Of a stretch of DNA of 62,000 bases, positions 1-21,932 are shown one piece after another. Made by a program: the position numbers and the translations under genes. A model generated the notes under the pieces. That model did no database searches. It was not told the origin of the DNA and worked only from the letters and a program-made list of their open reading frames with translations. Location of the stretch: positions 3,912,578 through 3,974,577 of the forward strand of contig RPFO01000034.1 in NCBI GenBank assembly GCA_009746045.1, given 5' to 3'. Each line of letters opens with the position of its first letter. Position 1 is the stretch's first letter. This stretch comes from Mesostigma viride (Eukaryota; Streptophyta; Mesostigmatophyceae; Mesostigmatales; Mesostigmataceae).

Positions 1-537
1 CTCGTTTACTGCTGCCATACGTGGAAACACCATCTGCTGGGCGCGCAATTTGATGTGGCCTTGAGTGAGACCAATGAGGCAGACCCGTATCGCCTGATAA
101 TTCATACGGACCACCGCCCTTTAACACACGTGCTGACACAACCCAATCTGGTGCCCCGCATGGCCCGTTGGCTGGAATTTCTAGCCCAGTTTGCCCCTTT
201 TAAAATCCAATATGTAAAGGGGGCTGAAAACATTGTCCCAGACGCGCTGTCCCGGCGCTCTGACTATTTCTTTTACTCTGACATGGACGTGCTGAATACC
301 ACGGTGGTCCCCTCTCCTATCCCAATTGTACCATCCTATGGTGCTACCCCGGACACCGAGGAATATCATGACTTATTTCATGTCCCCATGGCCCTGCCCG
401 ACTTGCAGTCCTACTGTCCTCTTGCGTCTGAGGGCAGGTCTATACCTCCGGTAGGGGGGAGGGATCTGACCCAGAGATTCAAAAACTTTTGCGCGTCCCT
501 CTGTGTCATGTGGCCAAACAGGTTTATAAACCTTTAG
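1..537 (+). pseudogene. Pol fragment: Ty3-type RNase H C-terminal part (frameshifted)
   Basis: The frame is open from base 1 without a start codon, so this is the interior of a polyprotein. It shows the Ty3 RNase H landmarks: a W-K-H-H-L-L-G-like stretch near 22-45, the TDHRPL motif near 108-123, an RMARWLE stretch near 157-180, and the closing NIVPDALSRR motif near 229-258. RNase H degrades the RNA strand during reverse transcription. The frame continues past the domain and stops at 535-537, while integrase resumes in another frame open from 432. The shift therefore lies around 432-470, close to a G-rich run at 453-460, and is most simply a single-base indel in this copy. Confidence 0.85.
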
Positions 538-2141
538 AACCTGTGGGGGAGCCCCTATTATTCGGTAAGGCTGCGGCTGACGTTTTCAAGCCAAAAGCCG
601 ACACCGACGTCGCCATGCCTGACTCTGACCTCGAGCGGCTGATTAGTCGTTTCACGGTAACCGAGCCAGAGGCACAAGCCGCTGTAGCTGCTCACCCCCA
701 ACGGATGGGAGACTATCCTTGTCGGTTCGAGGGAGGTTTTCTGTACGTCCAGCTCCCGTCTGAAGCGTGGAAATTGTACGTTCCAGCCTTATGTCGCCCA
801 TCCCTTCTTTACGAGCTCCATGACGCTGCTCTGGGCGGTCACAAGGGCTCCCAGCGCCTAGTGGAGATCCTCCGCCGGTCGTACTACTGGCCACATATGC
901 GTCGCGACGCCGAGGAATACGTTCGTACGTGCCAGTCTTGTCAGATTATGAAGCCCCGTAATACCGGGTCCCAAGCGGAGCCCCAAGAGATCCCTGACCC
1001 ATTGCGCCCGTGGGACAGCATTATGATGGACTTCGTAGGCCCATTTAAGAAGTCCCCTAAGGGCAATGCTCAGATCCTTGTTTTTGTGGATCGCCTTACT
1101 AGGCGCTGCCACTTGGTGCCATGTCCCTTGACCCTCACCTCCCGTGACTGTGCCCTATTATACCTGCAGAACGTTTTCAGATATCATGGTCTTAGCCGGC
1201 AGTTCATTGCTGATCGTGATAAGCTGTTCACTGCCTCTTTCTGGCAAGAGTTCTTCGCAGCCTTGGGCACCAAAGTACACCTTGGCACCGCCTACTACAG
1301 TTCGTCCTCCCATCTGGTTGAGCGTCTTAACCGTGTGGTTGAGGAGGCCCTCAAGCATTACGTGAGTAGTGATGGTGGTGATTGGGAGGATTACTTACCC
1401 CTCATAGAGTTCTCCCTCAACAACTCTCCACATTCTGCTCATGGGATGACCCCCTTTCTGCTCGATACTGGACAGCACCCGTTGACTCCCACGGATTTGC
1501 TGACTAGTCCCCTTCTTACCCAGGACACACTCAAGCGCAGCACCATTCAAGGAGTGAATGAGCTGTTGAGTAAGATGGTTAAGTCCCATGAGAGCGCAGT
1601 GATCGGCTATCGTGCCGCTCGACAGAAGTACATGGCCCGCATCCGCGCCTCCCTTGACCGTCGCACTCCGCCTATTCAGGTAGGCGATCTTGTCCTGGTA
1701 GAAGGTCCCCAGCTCGGCCGTTTTGCTCACAAGGTCGAAGCTGATCTCAAGGTAAAACTGCGCCCTCACTTCCTTGGACCCTATAAGGTAGTGGAGCAGC
1801 GCGGTGATGTCACCTTTCGCGTAGCTGTCCCTGAAACATGGGGCACCTCCGGTGTTTTCCACCGCAATCAACTCAAGCTCTACCACCAGAGTTCGTTTCA
1901 GGGACGGGAGACCCCTCCGGCGCCCTTGGAACACAATCCGGAGACGGGAGACGTGGAGGATGAAGTGGCTGCAATCATTGGCCACCGCGACGTCAAGAAG
2001 GGTCGCGGAAACCTCCGCCAATACCGCGTCAAATGGATGTATTCCAGGACAGATGTAGAGAACAGTTGGTTCTCCGAGAAAGAGTTGGAAGGGTGTGCCC
2101 GTCTGTTGTCTGAATACAAGGCCTCTCTCAAAAACAAGTAA
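432..2141 (+). CDS. Pol fragment: integrase with H2C2 zinc finger and C-terminal chromodomain
   Basis: A long frame without a convincing own start codon; it is the continuation of pol after the frameshift. The zinc-binding H-H-C-C module appears as LHDAALGGHKG (about 819-850) followed by CQSCQ (about 931-945). The integrase catalytic core follows, with the first Asp in MMDFVGPF (1023-1046), the second in ADRDKLF (1210-1230) and the usual Glu position in HLVERLN (about 1311-1331). The C-terminal stretch from about 1950 (EVAAIIGHR, then RQYRVKW and a Glu-rich end) is a chromodomain, known to steer chromovirus integration to modified chromatin. The frame ends with TAA at 2139-2141. The core looks intact, but upstream pol is frameshifted. 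Confidence 0.88.
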   Translation, partial: GQVYTSGRGEGSDPEIQKLLRVPLCHVAKQVYKPLEPVGEPLLFGKAAADVFKPKADTDVAMPDSDLERLISRFTVTEPEAQAAVAAHPQRMGDYPCRFEGGFLYVQLPSEAWKLYVPALCRPSLLYELHDAALGGHKGSQRLVEILRRSYYWPHMRRDAEEYVRTCQSCQIMKPRNTGSQAEPQEIPDPLRPWDSIMMDFVGPFKKSPKGNAQILVFVDRLTRRCHLVPCPLTLTSRDCALLYLQNVFRYHGLSRQFIADRDKLFTASFWQEFFAALGTKVHLGTAYYSSSSHLVERLNRVVEEALKHYVSSDGGDWEDYLPLIEFSLNNSPHSAHGMTPFLLDTGQHPLTPTDLLTSPLLTQDTLKRSTIQGVNELLSKMVKSHESAVIGYRAARQKYMARIRASLDRRTPPIQVGDLVLVEGPQLGRFAHKVEADLKVKLRPHFLGPYKVVEQRGDVTFRVAVPETWGTSGVFHRNQLKLYHQSSFQGRETPPAPLEHNPETGDVEDEVAAIIGHRDVKKGRGNLRQYRVKWMYSRTDVENSWFSEKELEGCARLLSEYKASLKNK

Positions 2142-2201
2142 GCTTACAGAAGTTCCTGGATTGTTGTGCGTTCGGTTGGTTGTCCCCTCCCATGTCAACA
2201 G

Positions 2202-4307
2202 ATGTCACCACGCGGCAAAGAACCGCAGAGGAACCCCAGCCCGCCACGCAATCCGGGCGGAAGCGTCCCCGTGAAAGTACCGATTGAGGAAGAATCGGGC
2301 TCTGAACCGGAGGAGCATTATGAGGAGGAGCATTATGAGGAGGAGCATTATGAGGAGGAGGATTATGAGGAGGAACAGTATGAAGAGGGCCAGTTCGAAG
2401 AAGAGTATGAGGAGAACCCTGAGTTCACGCATGCTGAGTCTTACCCGGTTGAGGCCGACCCGACCTCCCACGAGCAGGCGTACCAACCTGAGCAACCATG
2501 TCCAGATGGTCCAGGTGTTCTCCCTCTCCCGAGCATGGAGCCCTCCCCGTGGATACAAGCGCAGCCCGGCCCGTCACAGCCAGTCGGGTATGTGTTGGCG
2601 CCGCCATGGACTCCGCAGGCTTCACCGTATGGTGGTTATGGAATGGTGCCCGCTGGTTATCCTGTCTACCACCCGTCACCAGATCCATCCGGTTATGCTA
2701 TGCCTGCAATCGCGAGCCCAAGCGACTTGGCCGATCATGATAACAAGCGGATCGACCGGTTGTGCTCTACTATGGAGCAAATGCTTAAGCTTATGACCCA
2801 ATCGGCTGTAGCCCCTGGCGCCGCCAATCCCACGGCTGGCAACGGCTCCATCGCTGGCGTAGCAGTAAGCGCCTCACCCCTGCCTGTGGTCCCGGTACCA
2901 ACAGTGGCCCCTGAGTCAACAGTGGCCCCTGAGTCTGCTGTGGCCCCTGAGTCTGTTGTGGCCCCTGAGTCTGCTGTGGCCCCTGCGCAGTGCAAGAATC
3001 CCCCGTCAACCCCGATGCCGAAAGCTGAGCCTGCTTCTTCGGGAAATCCCGTGTCGGCCACCCCAGCCGCGTCCTCAGCATCGTCGATGCAGTCGCCCAC
3101 CGCGACCTCCATCCGGAAGACTTCGGAGCTCCCTGGCGCTTCCATTGGCCCAAGTAGCGGGTTCGCTTCGCGTCCTGTGGGCCGTGGAGGTGGTAGGGGT
3201 ATGGCTTTTCAGCGGCCTATGGCATCTTCCATGTTTGTGCCCCGCTCTGTTGCCCTCAACGCCGGGCGCACTAGGCGAGGGGGATTCGCCTCGGCAGCCC
3301 CACGGCCAGTGAAGGAGGCTCCCGATACTTCCTACACGGGGGGAGGTCCCGCGTCAACTCCAGCGACCGGCGCGGAATCTGTGCGACCACCAACAGGTTT
3401 GACATCCCCCACGACCTTGGCCCTAGCCATGGCAGGATTGTACAATCTGCCCGAGCCGCTTGGTCAGATTCATATACCCATGCTTCCCAGTGATGAGCAT
3501 TTCGGTCCGCCGCCCCGAGTTGCCGCGCCCGCGGCCCCTGAGGATGCGACTCTGCCACAAGACGTCCCGCCGCCCCCTTGGGGCCTAGTGCCGTTTTATC
3601 GGCCGGCAGCAATGTCTATGCATCATGTGATAAGGGTCAGGTACCAGTTTCAGCGGGCTTGGACGGATCCCATCGTCCAGACGGGACAATTCGCCTATCC
3701 GGACGATGTGACAGTCGACGCTGTTCAAGGCGTGTACTTTTACCGCCAAGTGCCGGGTCTGGAGCACCCTGCACACCTGGAGATAATCACCCAGCTGGAG
3801 CCGCTGCGACCTGCCCCTGTCCGACCCTTGGTCACGAACGACGACCCAGACGTGCGCGTGACACCTGACCTCCCGCACCTGGAGGATTTCACTCGACTCC
3901 CTCGGATCATGTGGGTCTACACCGAGAACGGCAATCGACATCGCGTCAGAGACTTCAGATACATGCCACGTTCCGGAGAGCAATTGTTCGAGGTACTGTA
4001 CCCACCTGAGATGGTGCGTGGTCTGACGATGAGTGACGTTAATACGATGCGCCTCGCAATCGTCCGTGCTGTGCGACCCTTCCTGCAAAGGTTTCAGTGT
4101 GGATTCATTGATTGGGCACGCTTGCACGTGGTGATTACCCGCCACCAGTATCTTTGGGCCTTTCTGGGCCTGCTGCCTGAGAACGTCTGGGAGGACGTCT
4201 ATCTCCGCAGCGAGCGCCCTCCCCTGGGTGTCCGTGGAGACGTGCAACGTGACTATACTCGCGCCGTGCTCAACGCCCGAGGAATGTTTCAAGGTGATCC
4301 GGAGTAG
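2202..4307 (+). CDS. Extra ORF downstream of pol in the Ty3 element (701 aa, function unknown)
   Basis: A 701-codon ORF lies between integrase and the 3' LTR, where most chromoviruses carry nothing. The first ATG is at 2202. The frame is the same as integrase and is fully open from 2142, so one TAA codon (2139-2141) separates pol from this ORF. The N-terminus has a short acidic tandem repeat (EEHYEEEHYEE type, 2305-2420), then a long Pro/Ala/Ser-rich stretch with a VAPES pentapeptide repeated about five times near 2905-2985. The last 230 or so residues (from about 3600) look like a compact domain without Cys-rich motifs. I see no signal peptide, membrane segment or zinc knuckle, so a classical envelope is not supported. 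I do not recognise it; a structural or chaperone role is only a guess. Confidence 0.7.
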   Translation: MSPRGKEPQRNPSPPRNPGGSVPVKVPIEEESGSEPEEHYEEEHYEEEHYEEEDYEEEQYEEGQFEEEYEENPEFTHAESYPVEADPTSHEQAYQPEQPCPDGPGVLPLPSMEPSPWIQAQPGPSQPVGYVLAPPWTPQASPYGGYGMVPAGYPVYHPSPDPSGYAMPAIASPSDLADHDNKRIDRLCSTMEQMLKLMTQSAVAPGAANPTAGNGSIAGVAVSASPLPVVPVPTVAPESTVAPESAVAPESVVAPESAVAPAQCKNPPSTPMPKAEPASSGNPVSATPAASSASSMQSPTATSIRKTSELPGASIGPSSGFASRPVGRGGGRGMAFQRPMASSMFVPRSVALNAGRTRRGGFASAAPRPVKEAPDTSYTGGGPASTPATGAESVRPPTGLTSPTTLALAMAGLYNLPEPLGQIHIPMLPSDEHFGPPPRVAAPAAPEDATLPQDVPPPPWGLVPFYRPAAMSMHHVIRVRYQFQRAWTDPIVQTGQFAYPDDVTVDAVQGVYFYRQVPGLEHPAHLEIITQLEPLRPAPVRPLVTNDDPDVRVTPDLPHLEDFTRLPRIMWVYTENGNRHRVRDFRYMPRSGEQLFEVLYPPEMVRGLTMSDVNTMRLAIVRAVRPFLQRFQCGFIDWARLHVVITRHQYLWAFLGLLPENVWEDVYLRSERPPLGVRGDVQRDYTRAVLNARGMFQGDPE

Positions 4308-4707
4308 ATAGAAGGCCTTACGCCGCCCGGGATGACCCTGTACTCGTGTAGGGGTCCCGGTAGATAGCCAGCATGGAGGACTGGAAGGATGGAAACCATG
4401 GGAATGACTCTGTAGAGAGAATTGAGCAGCCAGCAGGCAAGGTAGCGTTCCCGCCCGCACCTTGGCCGAAGGAGGCCCGGCACCGTCTGTGTCGGGACAG
4501 TCCCCGCCGCCTCATGCGATCTCTAGTCAGGTGGGCCGGCCCCCGCCCCTGACGCCCAAGTTACACGAGACGCGTGGTTCTGGCGACTGCTTGATCCTAC
4601 GGAGAACCTCTTGTGGTCGAAGTCTAGAAGCTCCAACATGCGATAGGAATTTGTTCGTCCCTTCGGCTCTTACGCCATAACTCCCGCCTTGTGACGAGGG
4701 GGAGGTG
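4308..4707 (+). other. 3' untranslated leader of the Ty3 element and polypurine tract
   Basis: Non-coding stretch between the extra ORF and the 3' LTR. It ends in a purine-rich run (GACGAGGGGGAGGTG, about 4693-4707) directly before the LTR start, the expected place for plus-strand priming. Small ORFs on both strands here are short and unconserved in appearance. Confidence 0.6.
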
Positions 4708-5301
4708 TGTTGCATCCCAAGGCAACAATACTGTAGCAGGATAAAGTGATCAACGTGTGACAGTCCGCCGCTGGAAGCGGACAAAATGGACAAGTATTTT
4801 TAGAGTTAGCTGGTGCCGATCGGAGGGGACCGGCCCGGTCACTGTCCGTTTGGTGTGGTAGAAGTATAGTCGTGGCACACTATTTTGTACACTTCTGAGC
4901 CGACCAAGAGTCGTCAGATATTTTGTGTGTGTGCCAAACGACCCTAAGTGTGTGATCTATGTTTGTTCAGGGCCGGTTGGCCCGGTGTCTGTTCGTGTGG
5001 TCAAGAGACAAGTTGTAGCGCGTGGCGGCGACGCACGCCACGCGGTTGTCAAAGTATATGGATGGGGAAGGTGGCCCAACCTTCCCACGCGTTCATGCTT
5101 CCTGAGCCTGCGTCATCCATTTAGTTCTTCCCCCTCTTGTCCCGATTGTAGTTGGCCCCGGACCCGTTTATTATTAATGAAATAACGACGTTGGCACGCG
5201 AGATTTCCAAGTTGCAACCCATTGTCCAACGGGTTAAAGATTCTTTCCTGATACCTTGATCAGGACCCGGCCCGGGTCTGATCACAGGTCCGGACGTAAC
5301 A
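4708..5301 (+). repeat. 3' LTR of the Ty3 element
   Basis: Begins TGTTGCATCC and ends GGACGTAACA, giving TG...CA ends and an imperfect inverted repeat (8 of 10 positions). It is preceded by a polypurine tract. Its ends resemble those of the LTR pair at 27839 and 38435 (TGTTACGTCC...GGGACGTAACA), suggesting related families. The partner LTR is outside the window, so the borders rest on the end motifs. Confidence 0.65.
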
Positions 5302-5819
<518 letters not shown>

Positions 5820-6900
5820 GCACTTAGCCGCCCCCGCCCACCTCCGGTGGCTTGCGCCACCTTTACCCCAGTCAACCCGTCGCCCCTCGGGTTGGGGACA
5901 ACGCCTCCACCATCCGACGGCCCCAATCCCTCGCGTCGCGTCTATGTGGTTTGTCGGATACATCTGTGCGGTTTTTCGGCTACATCTGTGCGGATTTCGG
6001 CTACATCTGTGCGGATTTCGGCTACATCTGTGCGGTTCTCGGGTGTACCTGTCCGTCCGTCCGTCAGATTCACCCATCTGACGGTCGTAAAACGTTGGGA
6101 GAGTAAATGGGTGGGATAGATGTGCATTGTTGTTGTTGTTTTCCCACGCCGCCCAAGGGCAGCAGAGATCTACTACTATAGTAGGAGTGGTGACATACAG
6201 CCATGCTATTTGGGGGCCCAATACCGCCACCGCCATGCAGGTCGAAATGTCCGGCCCCCATATTGAACTCAGGGTCCAATGCCAACCGCCGGAATGAAAC
6301 TTGCTGGCCCCCAGTATGCTAGCGCCCCCCTGGGGCGCCGCCACCGGTGCGCCGACAGCCGGCCCCCATATGCCCCCCCCCAACGCGCTGAAATTTTCGT
6401 GTTCAGTGACCAGATCACAATTTGATCCGGGCGCAAAATGATTGGCTGTACGGTACGAACAAAAAACGAAATTTTAGTATCGAAGTTCCGCAGCGCTTGC
6501 TGAATTTGCCCCGGAAGCCCGGGGGGACTTTCCCCGCTGAAAGGTGTCCGCGGAAGCGAATTGTAGCCAACGCGGAAGCGTGTGAAGACAACGCAGCAGA
6601 CGAGCACTTGCCACGTGGCAAATCCCCTTTGGCAGTAGGCTCGCCATATGGGGGCCATGACCACCCGCCGGCAGGCTATTTCAGCCGCAGCCCCTATATA
6701 AATATAGGGGCCGGACCCATGCAGCCACCGGCAGCCTTGGGGCCAGACCCTAGTACCCGTGAAATTTTGGCTGGACATGTCACCCCTCCTTCTTTAGTGG
6801 CCGAGGGCCGGATACTAGATATATTTAGTATCGAAAATATATCTAGTATATATTTTCGAAAATATATCTAGTATCGAAAATATATCTGGGCACTGTACAT
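5820..6900. other. Intergenic repeat-rich stretch: 21-bp tandem repeat and foldback-prone DNA
   Basis: No supportable gene. A unit of about 21 bp containing GGCTACATCTGTGCGG recurs four times at about 5955-6040. Copies of GGCCCCCATAT in both orientations occur between 6200 and 6670. A near-palindrome CCCCTATATAAATATAGGGG lies at 6692-6711, and 6815-6893 is an AT-rich stretch built from alternating direct and inverted copies of TAGTATCGAAAATATATC. A minus-strand frame at 6269-6778 shows no recognisable motif. Confidence 0.6.
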
Positions 6901-7044
6901 TCTAGCAGGCGCGGGAAGTCGAAGATCTTGGTGTTCAGTTCAGTTCAATGTGTGTTCAGTTAAGTTCAGTATGAATCCTCCGTCCAGTACAGTTCAAATC
7001 CTTTTTTGGTGTCAAAAATGGTTTGCTGTCACCTTTACACGTGT

Positions 7045-7118
7045 GTGTGCCCACCTTTAATTAGGATTCGCTGATACTCATTTCCCCTCTCACCTCTTTG
7101 GTCCATGATTGGCTAATA
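7045..7118 (+). repeat. About 70-bp dispersed element upstream of the lectin gene (copy 1)
   Basis: This stretch matches the reverse complement of 41106-41173 with only a few mismatches. The shared core includes GGATTCGCTGATACTCATTT and TTTGGTCCAT(G/A)ATTGGCTAATA, which contains an inverted CCAAT box. It lies about 1 kb before the start codon of the modular lectin gene; the other copy lies about 0.65 kb before the PfkB-LOG start codon, in opposite orientation. It may be a shared promoter element or a short dispersed repeat. Confidence 0.6.
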
Positions 7119-8057
7119 AAAATATACCCATTTCCCCGAAAAAATTTGGTGTAAAAAATTTACCAATCGGCGCAACGAGACTGAATTGTGGGATTTGTAG
7201 TATCAACCAACGATATTACAAAACACCAGATAGAATCTTTTCGGATTTGGGGTTATTTGGCGGTTTCGTGGTGAATGTATGTAATTGCTCCAAACGATAT
7301 CACTCTGTATTTAATTGGTCGGGCGACGAACTTTGTGGTACTGCTCGTACTTGAGAGAGAATCTCAGAGGACTCCACAAAATCGGATTTGGTGGATTCGT
7401 GGTGTTAGCTGACTGATTGTTATTGGCGCAGGGTTAGCGCAGGTTCAGCGCTGAATTGGTTTGAACACGGTTTGAACTCGATTTGAACAAGCATCTCTAG
7501 GTGAATAATTTGACGGTGAATATTGAAGGTGAATTTTTGGCGAACCCCAGTTCAGGATTTTGTTGTCACGCTGGCTGAACAGCACTCTCTTAGTTAATAT
7601 ATTATTGGCTGCCAAGCCGAAGTTAGTCGGTCAGTGCTCAGTTGGGCCGAAGAGAGTCTACAACGGCGGAGGGCTGTCGGACCAGAATCGGGAGGCGTGG
7701 CTCGGCCACGTCGTACCCCAGCTGCCTAGACGACAGGAATATCGGTTCCAATTTGAAGCCCGGCATCTCAGGCCTTTAAAGTTCCCAGCTACTACCGTAC
7801 TCAGGATTCCGTTTGCACCGGGCCGAGGCTGCGGCGCAAGCCCCTGACCAGACGAGGACCAATCGCCGCACGGCGCACGCCGATCGAGGACCAAAGTCAC
7901 GCGCTTGCCAGATCGATTCCCTACGTGCATCAAAGTAGTTGACAACGTTTGCCACGCCCCACGTTGAGGTTGATCACGCCCAGGCAAACTGAGACATCTC
8001 GTTGATCACGCAGGTTGACGTACCGACGTCGCCCCTTTAATTTCGTAGCCAGTTTTG
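7119..8057. other. Probable promoter and 5' UTR region of the modular lectin gene
   Basis: No ORF with recognisable content. The stretch precedes the inferred start codon at 8107 and moves from AT-rich to GC-richer sequence. I cannot place a transcription start or a TATA box with confidence. Confidence 0.35.
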
Positions 8058-8106
8058 TAGCTAGGGTGTTGGGGTTTCAGCTAAGGGAGCCGAAACCCAA
8101 CTAGCT
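8058..8106 (+). promoter_or_regulatory. Hairpin abutting the inferred start codon
   Basis: An inverted repeat starts at TAGCTAG (8058-8064) and ends at CTAGCTA (8101-8107). The arms TAGCTAG + TTGGG + TTTC pair with GAAACCCAACTAGCTA apart from a GGTG bulge and a single bulged G. The last paired A is the first base of the inferred ATG. In mRNA this would place the start codon at the foot of a strong stem, which could modulate initiation. The structure is seen; the regulatory role is inferred. Confidence 0.5.
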
Positions 8107-20189
<12,083 letters not shown>

Positions 20190-20645
20190 GCTGGAACATA
20201 GCCAGAGGGTTGAGTGTTTGCCCTGGCTCGATCGTTTTTCTAGCGCCGTGTGAAACTGAGTTTGTTTTCCAGCCTGTTCTTAATTGCTTGTTTTGTTTTT
20301 GGTGCATTTGCAGTGTTACTACTTGCTTCTTGACACACGTACCTACTAATTGAAGAGAACCAGTTGAGTAGTGGAGCAGGATTGTGTTGCTTGTGGAAGC
20401 ATGCGAGGCTACTGGTTCTACTTGTGGAGCCAACAGAACTATGTTTTACGGGGAGAAACTGGGAACTGTTTTGATGCTAGCGATATGATGCTTTATCGGT
20501 AAAAATATTATTATTTGATGGTTGCATGGGTGTAAAAGGATGCTCGAGCAGGTTGCAACATAGACCCATGTTTTATTACAACGCGATACATCGCGTTGTA
20601 CGGTTAGAACGTGATGTATCGCTGTAACAAGCAAAAATGACTTAG
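20190..20645 (+). other. 3' flank of the modular gene with a hairpin
   Basis: Non-coding. At about 20579-20600 ACAACGCGAT is followed two bases later by its reverse complement, and a related GATGTATCGC stretch follows. A TGTAA word, the polyadenylation signal of many chlorophytes, lies near 20625, but one pentamer is weak evidence. Confidence 0.4.
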
Positions 20646-21466
20646 TTGTTACATCCATTGTTTTGTGAACGTTTGGCTTTTATTCGAGGACTTTTGGATC
20701 AGTATTGAGAAAGTTATGAGGTTTCCAAGAAGGCGGCACTTGAATCTTGTACTTTGTCAACCGACTGTTAGAAGCCCTTATTGGTCGTGGCCTGATCCAC
20801 GTGGGGTTATAGTTTGTTGGTCGGTATTACCAAGTCTTAAATGTTCCTTTGGGACTTCAGTGCTTACTACAGATCTAGGATCTCATGTATAGATTCTGCC
20901 AGGCTGTTTGTGATGTTGTTCTGTTTCGTGTGACTAGGATGGATACGAAGATCTTGTTTAGAATTCCATGATTCTGATTGGTTCTCTTCAGGCTAAGGTT
21001 GAGGCATGCTCGACAAGCACGTCGATATCAAGGACGTGGGGTCGCCATTGCTGCTACGTTGGTTTTGATCCATCATGGTATATAATAAAGCTTGTCTTTG
21101 TTTTCCATTCATAAAGCCCTTTGGTACTAGACTACTTGCAGTTCCACAGAAGGCGTCTAGGGCACACACTTGTCGCGTTGTGTCTACAAGGGCCGGGTTG
21201 TGGTTCCTTCAATCACGTCGCTGTGGAATCTTCACCTCAACGTTGCCTGGATACTTGAAGTTCTGTTACCCAAGAAAGCAACCCAGGTAAAAGATCTTTC
21301 GCATTGGACTATGGATGATGTTGATTCTGATTTGGCACTCCGCAAAGGTGAAAACCATTTGCGTTCAGTGCCGGTCCGCGGAAAACGCGGAAAAACGCGA
21401 TCTGCAAATGAATCCATGCCGGAATCGAACTGGGGATGTTGATGATCATTTTTAGTTGTTACATTG
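20646..21466 (+). repeat. Probable 5' LTR of a decayed Ty3-like element, followed by PBS
   Basis: The right border is supported by ...GTTGTTACA followed by TGGTATCGGAGG (about 21468-21479). That is identical to the primer-binding site after the intact LTR at 28512 and nearly complementary to initiator-Met tRNA. The left border (TGTTACATCC at about 20646) is a guess from the TG...CA rule. No matching 3' LTR is seen. Confidence 0.45.
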
Positions 21467-21758
21467 GTATCGGAGGATCTCTACTTCGGTGTTTCTCTTG
21501 AGGTCATAACCTTCCGGGTAGTACAATGTTGAAAAGATGTCTGCCATCCGGGAAGAATCATGGAGTTGCGGAAAACTTACGGTGTTACAGACAGAGACAC
21601 ATCCTTATGTGACTGTCTTGCTCTTTAACACTGGAAGTCAGCCGTAACCGTGTTTCTACTAGGTAGACGATCGCGACTTCATGTGGTAGTATGAGTAGTT
21701 CGAAGACACAATCACCTTTACACCCTACTGACCCAAGTGCAAGAGATCCATCATCATC

Positions 21759-21932
21759 ATTAATTAATTAATTAATTAATTAATTAATTAATTAGGAACA
21801 TCACTCCGTTGGGAGTCAATGTAGCACATATCCCTGAGAAGGGGCATATGGCTTTTAATACATCCTAGGCTACTTCATGCAAGGGTGGGAATGTAAGCTA
21901 CCCTTGCTCTAGGTGCACCAGGGCACCCGCAC
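21759..21932 (-). repeat. TTAA-tailed dispersed repeat, copy 1
   Basis: A (TTAA)n run of about 36 bp is followed by about 140 bp that recurs at 60982-61119 with roughly ten differences, including CTCCGTTGGGAGT, ATATCCCTGAGAAGGGGCAT and GCAAGGGTGGGAATGTAAGC. A simple tail at one end suggests the 3' end of a non-LTR retrotransposon or SINE on the minus strand. Confidence 0.7.

Larger units (their letters stand above)
1..5301 (+). mobile_element. 3' part of a Ty3/Gypsy chromovirus LTR retrotransposon
   Basis: The window opens inside pol. Visible in order are the RNase H end, a zinc-binding integrase, a chromodomain, an additional ORF, a purine-rich polypurine tract (about 4694-4707) and a 3' LTR (4708-5301). 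Order RT/RNase H before integrase is the Ty3/Gypsy arrangement, and the C-terminal chromodomain places it among chromoviruses. The 5' LTR, gag, protease and most of RT lie outside the window, so completeness and target duplication cannot be judged. One frameshift in pol suggests this copy is not fully functional. Confidence 0.9.

Noticed and set aside
2202-4307. Envelope gene in the Ty3 element
   Set aside because: Position fits, but there is no signal peptide, membrane span or Cys pattern of an envelope glycoprotein.
6269-6778. 169-codon minus-strand ORF
   Set aside because: No motif, unusual composition, and it overlaps foldback-type repeats.
21395-21440. Possible antisense tRNA (GTTCGATTCC-like T-arm)
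   Set aside because: The flanking bases do not form a T-stem and no acceptor, D or anticodon arm could be found.
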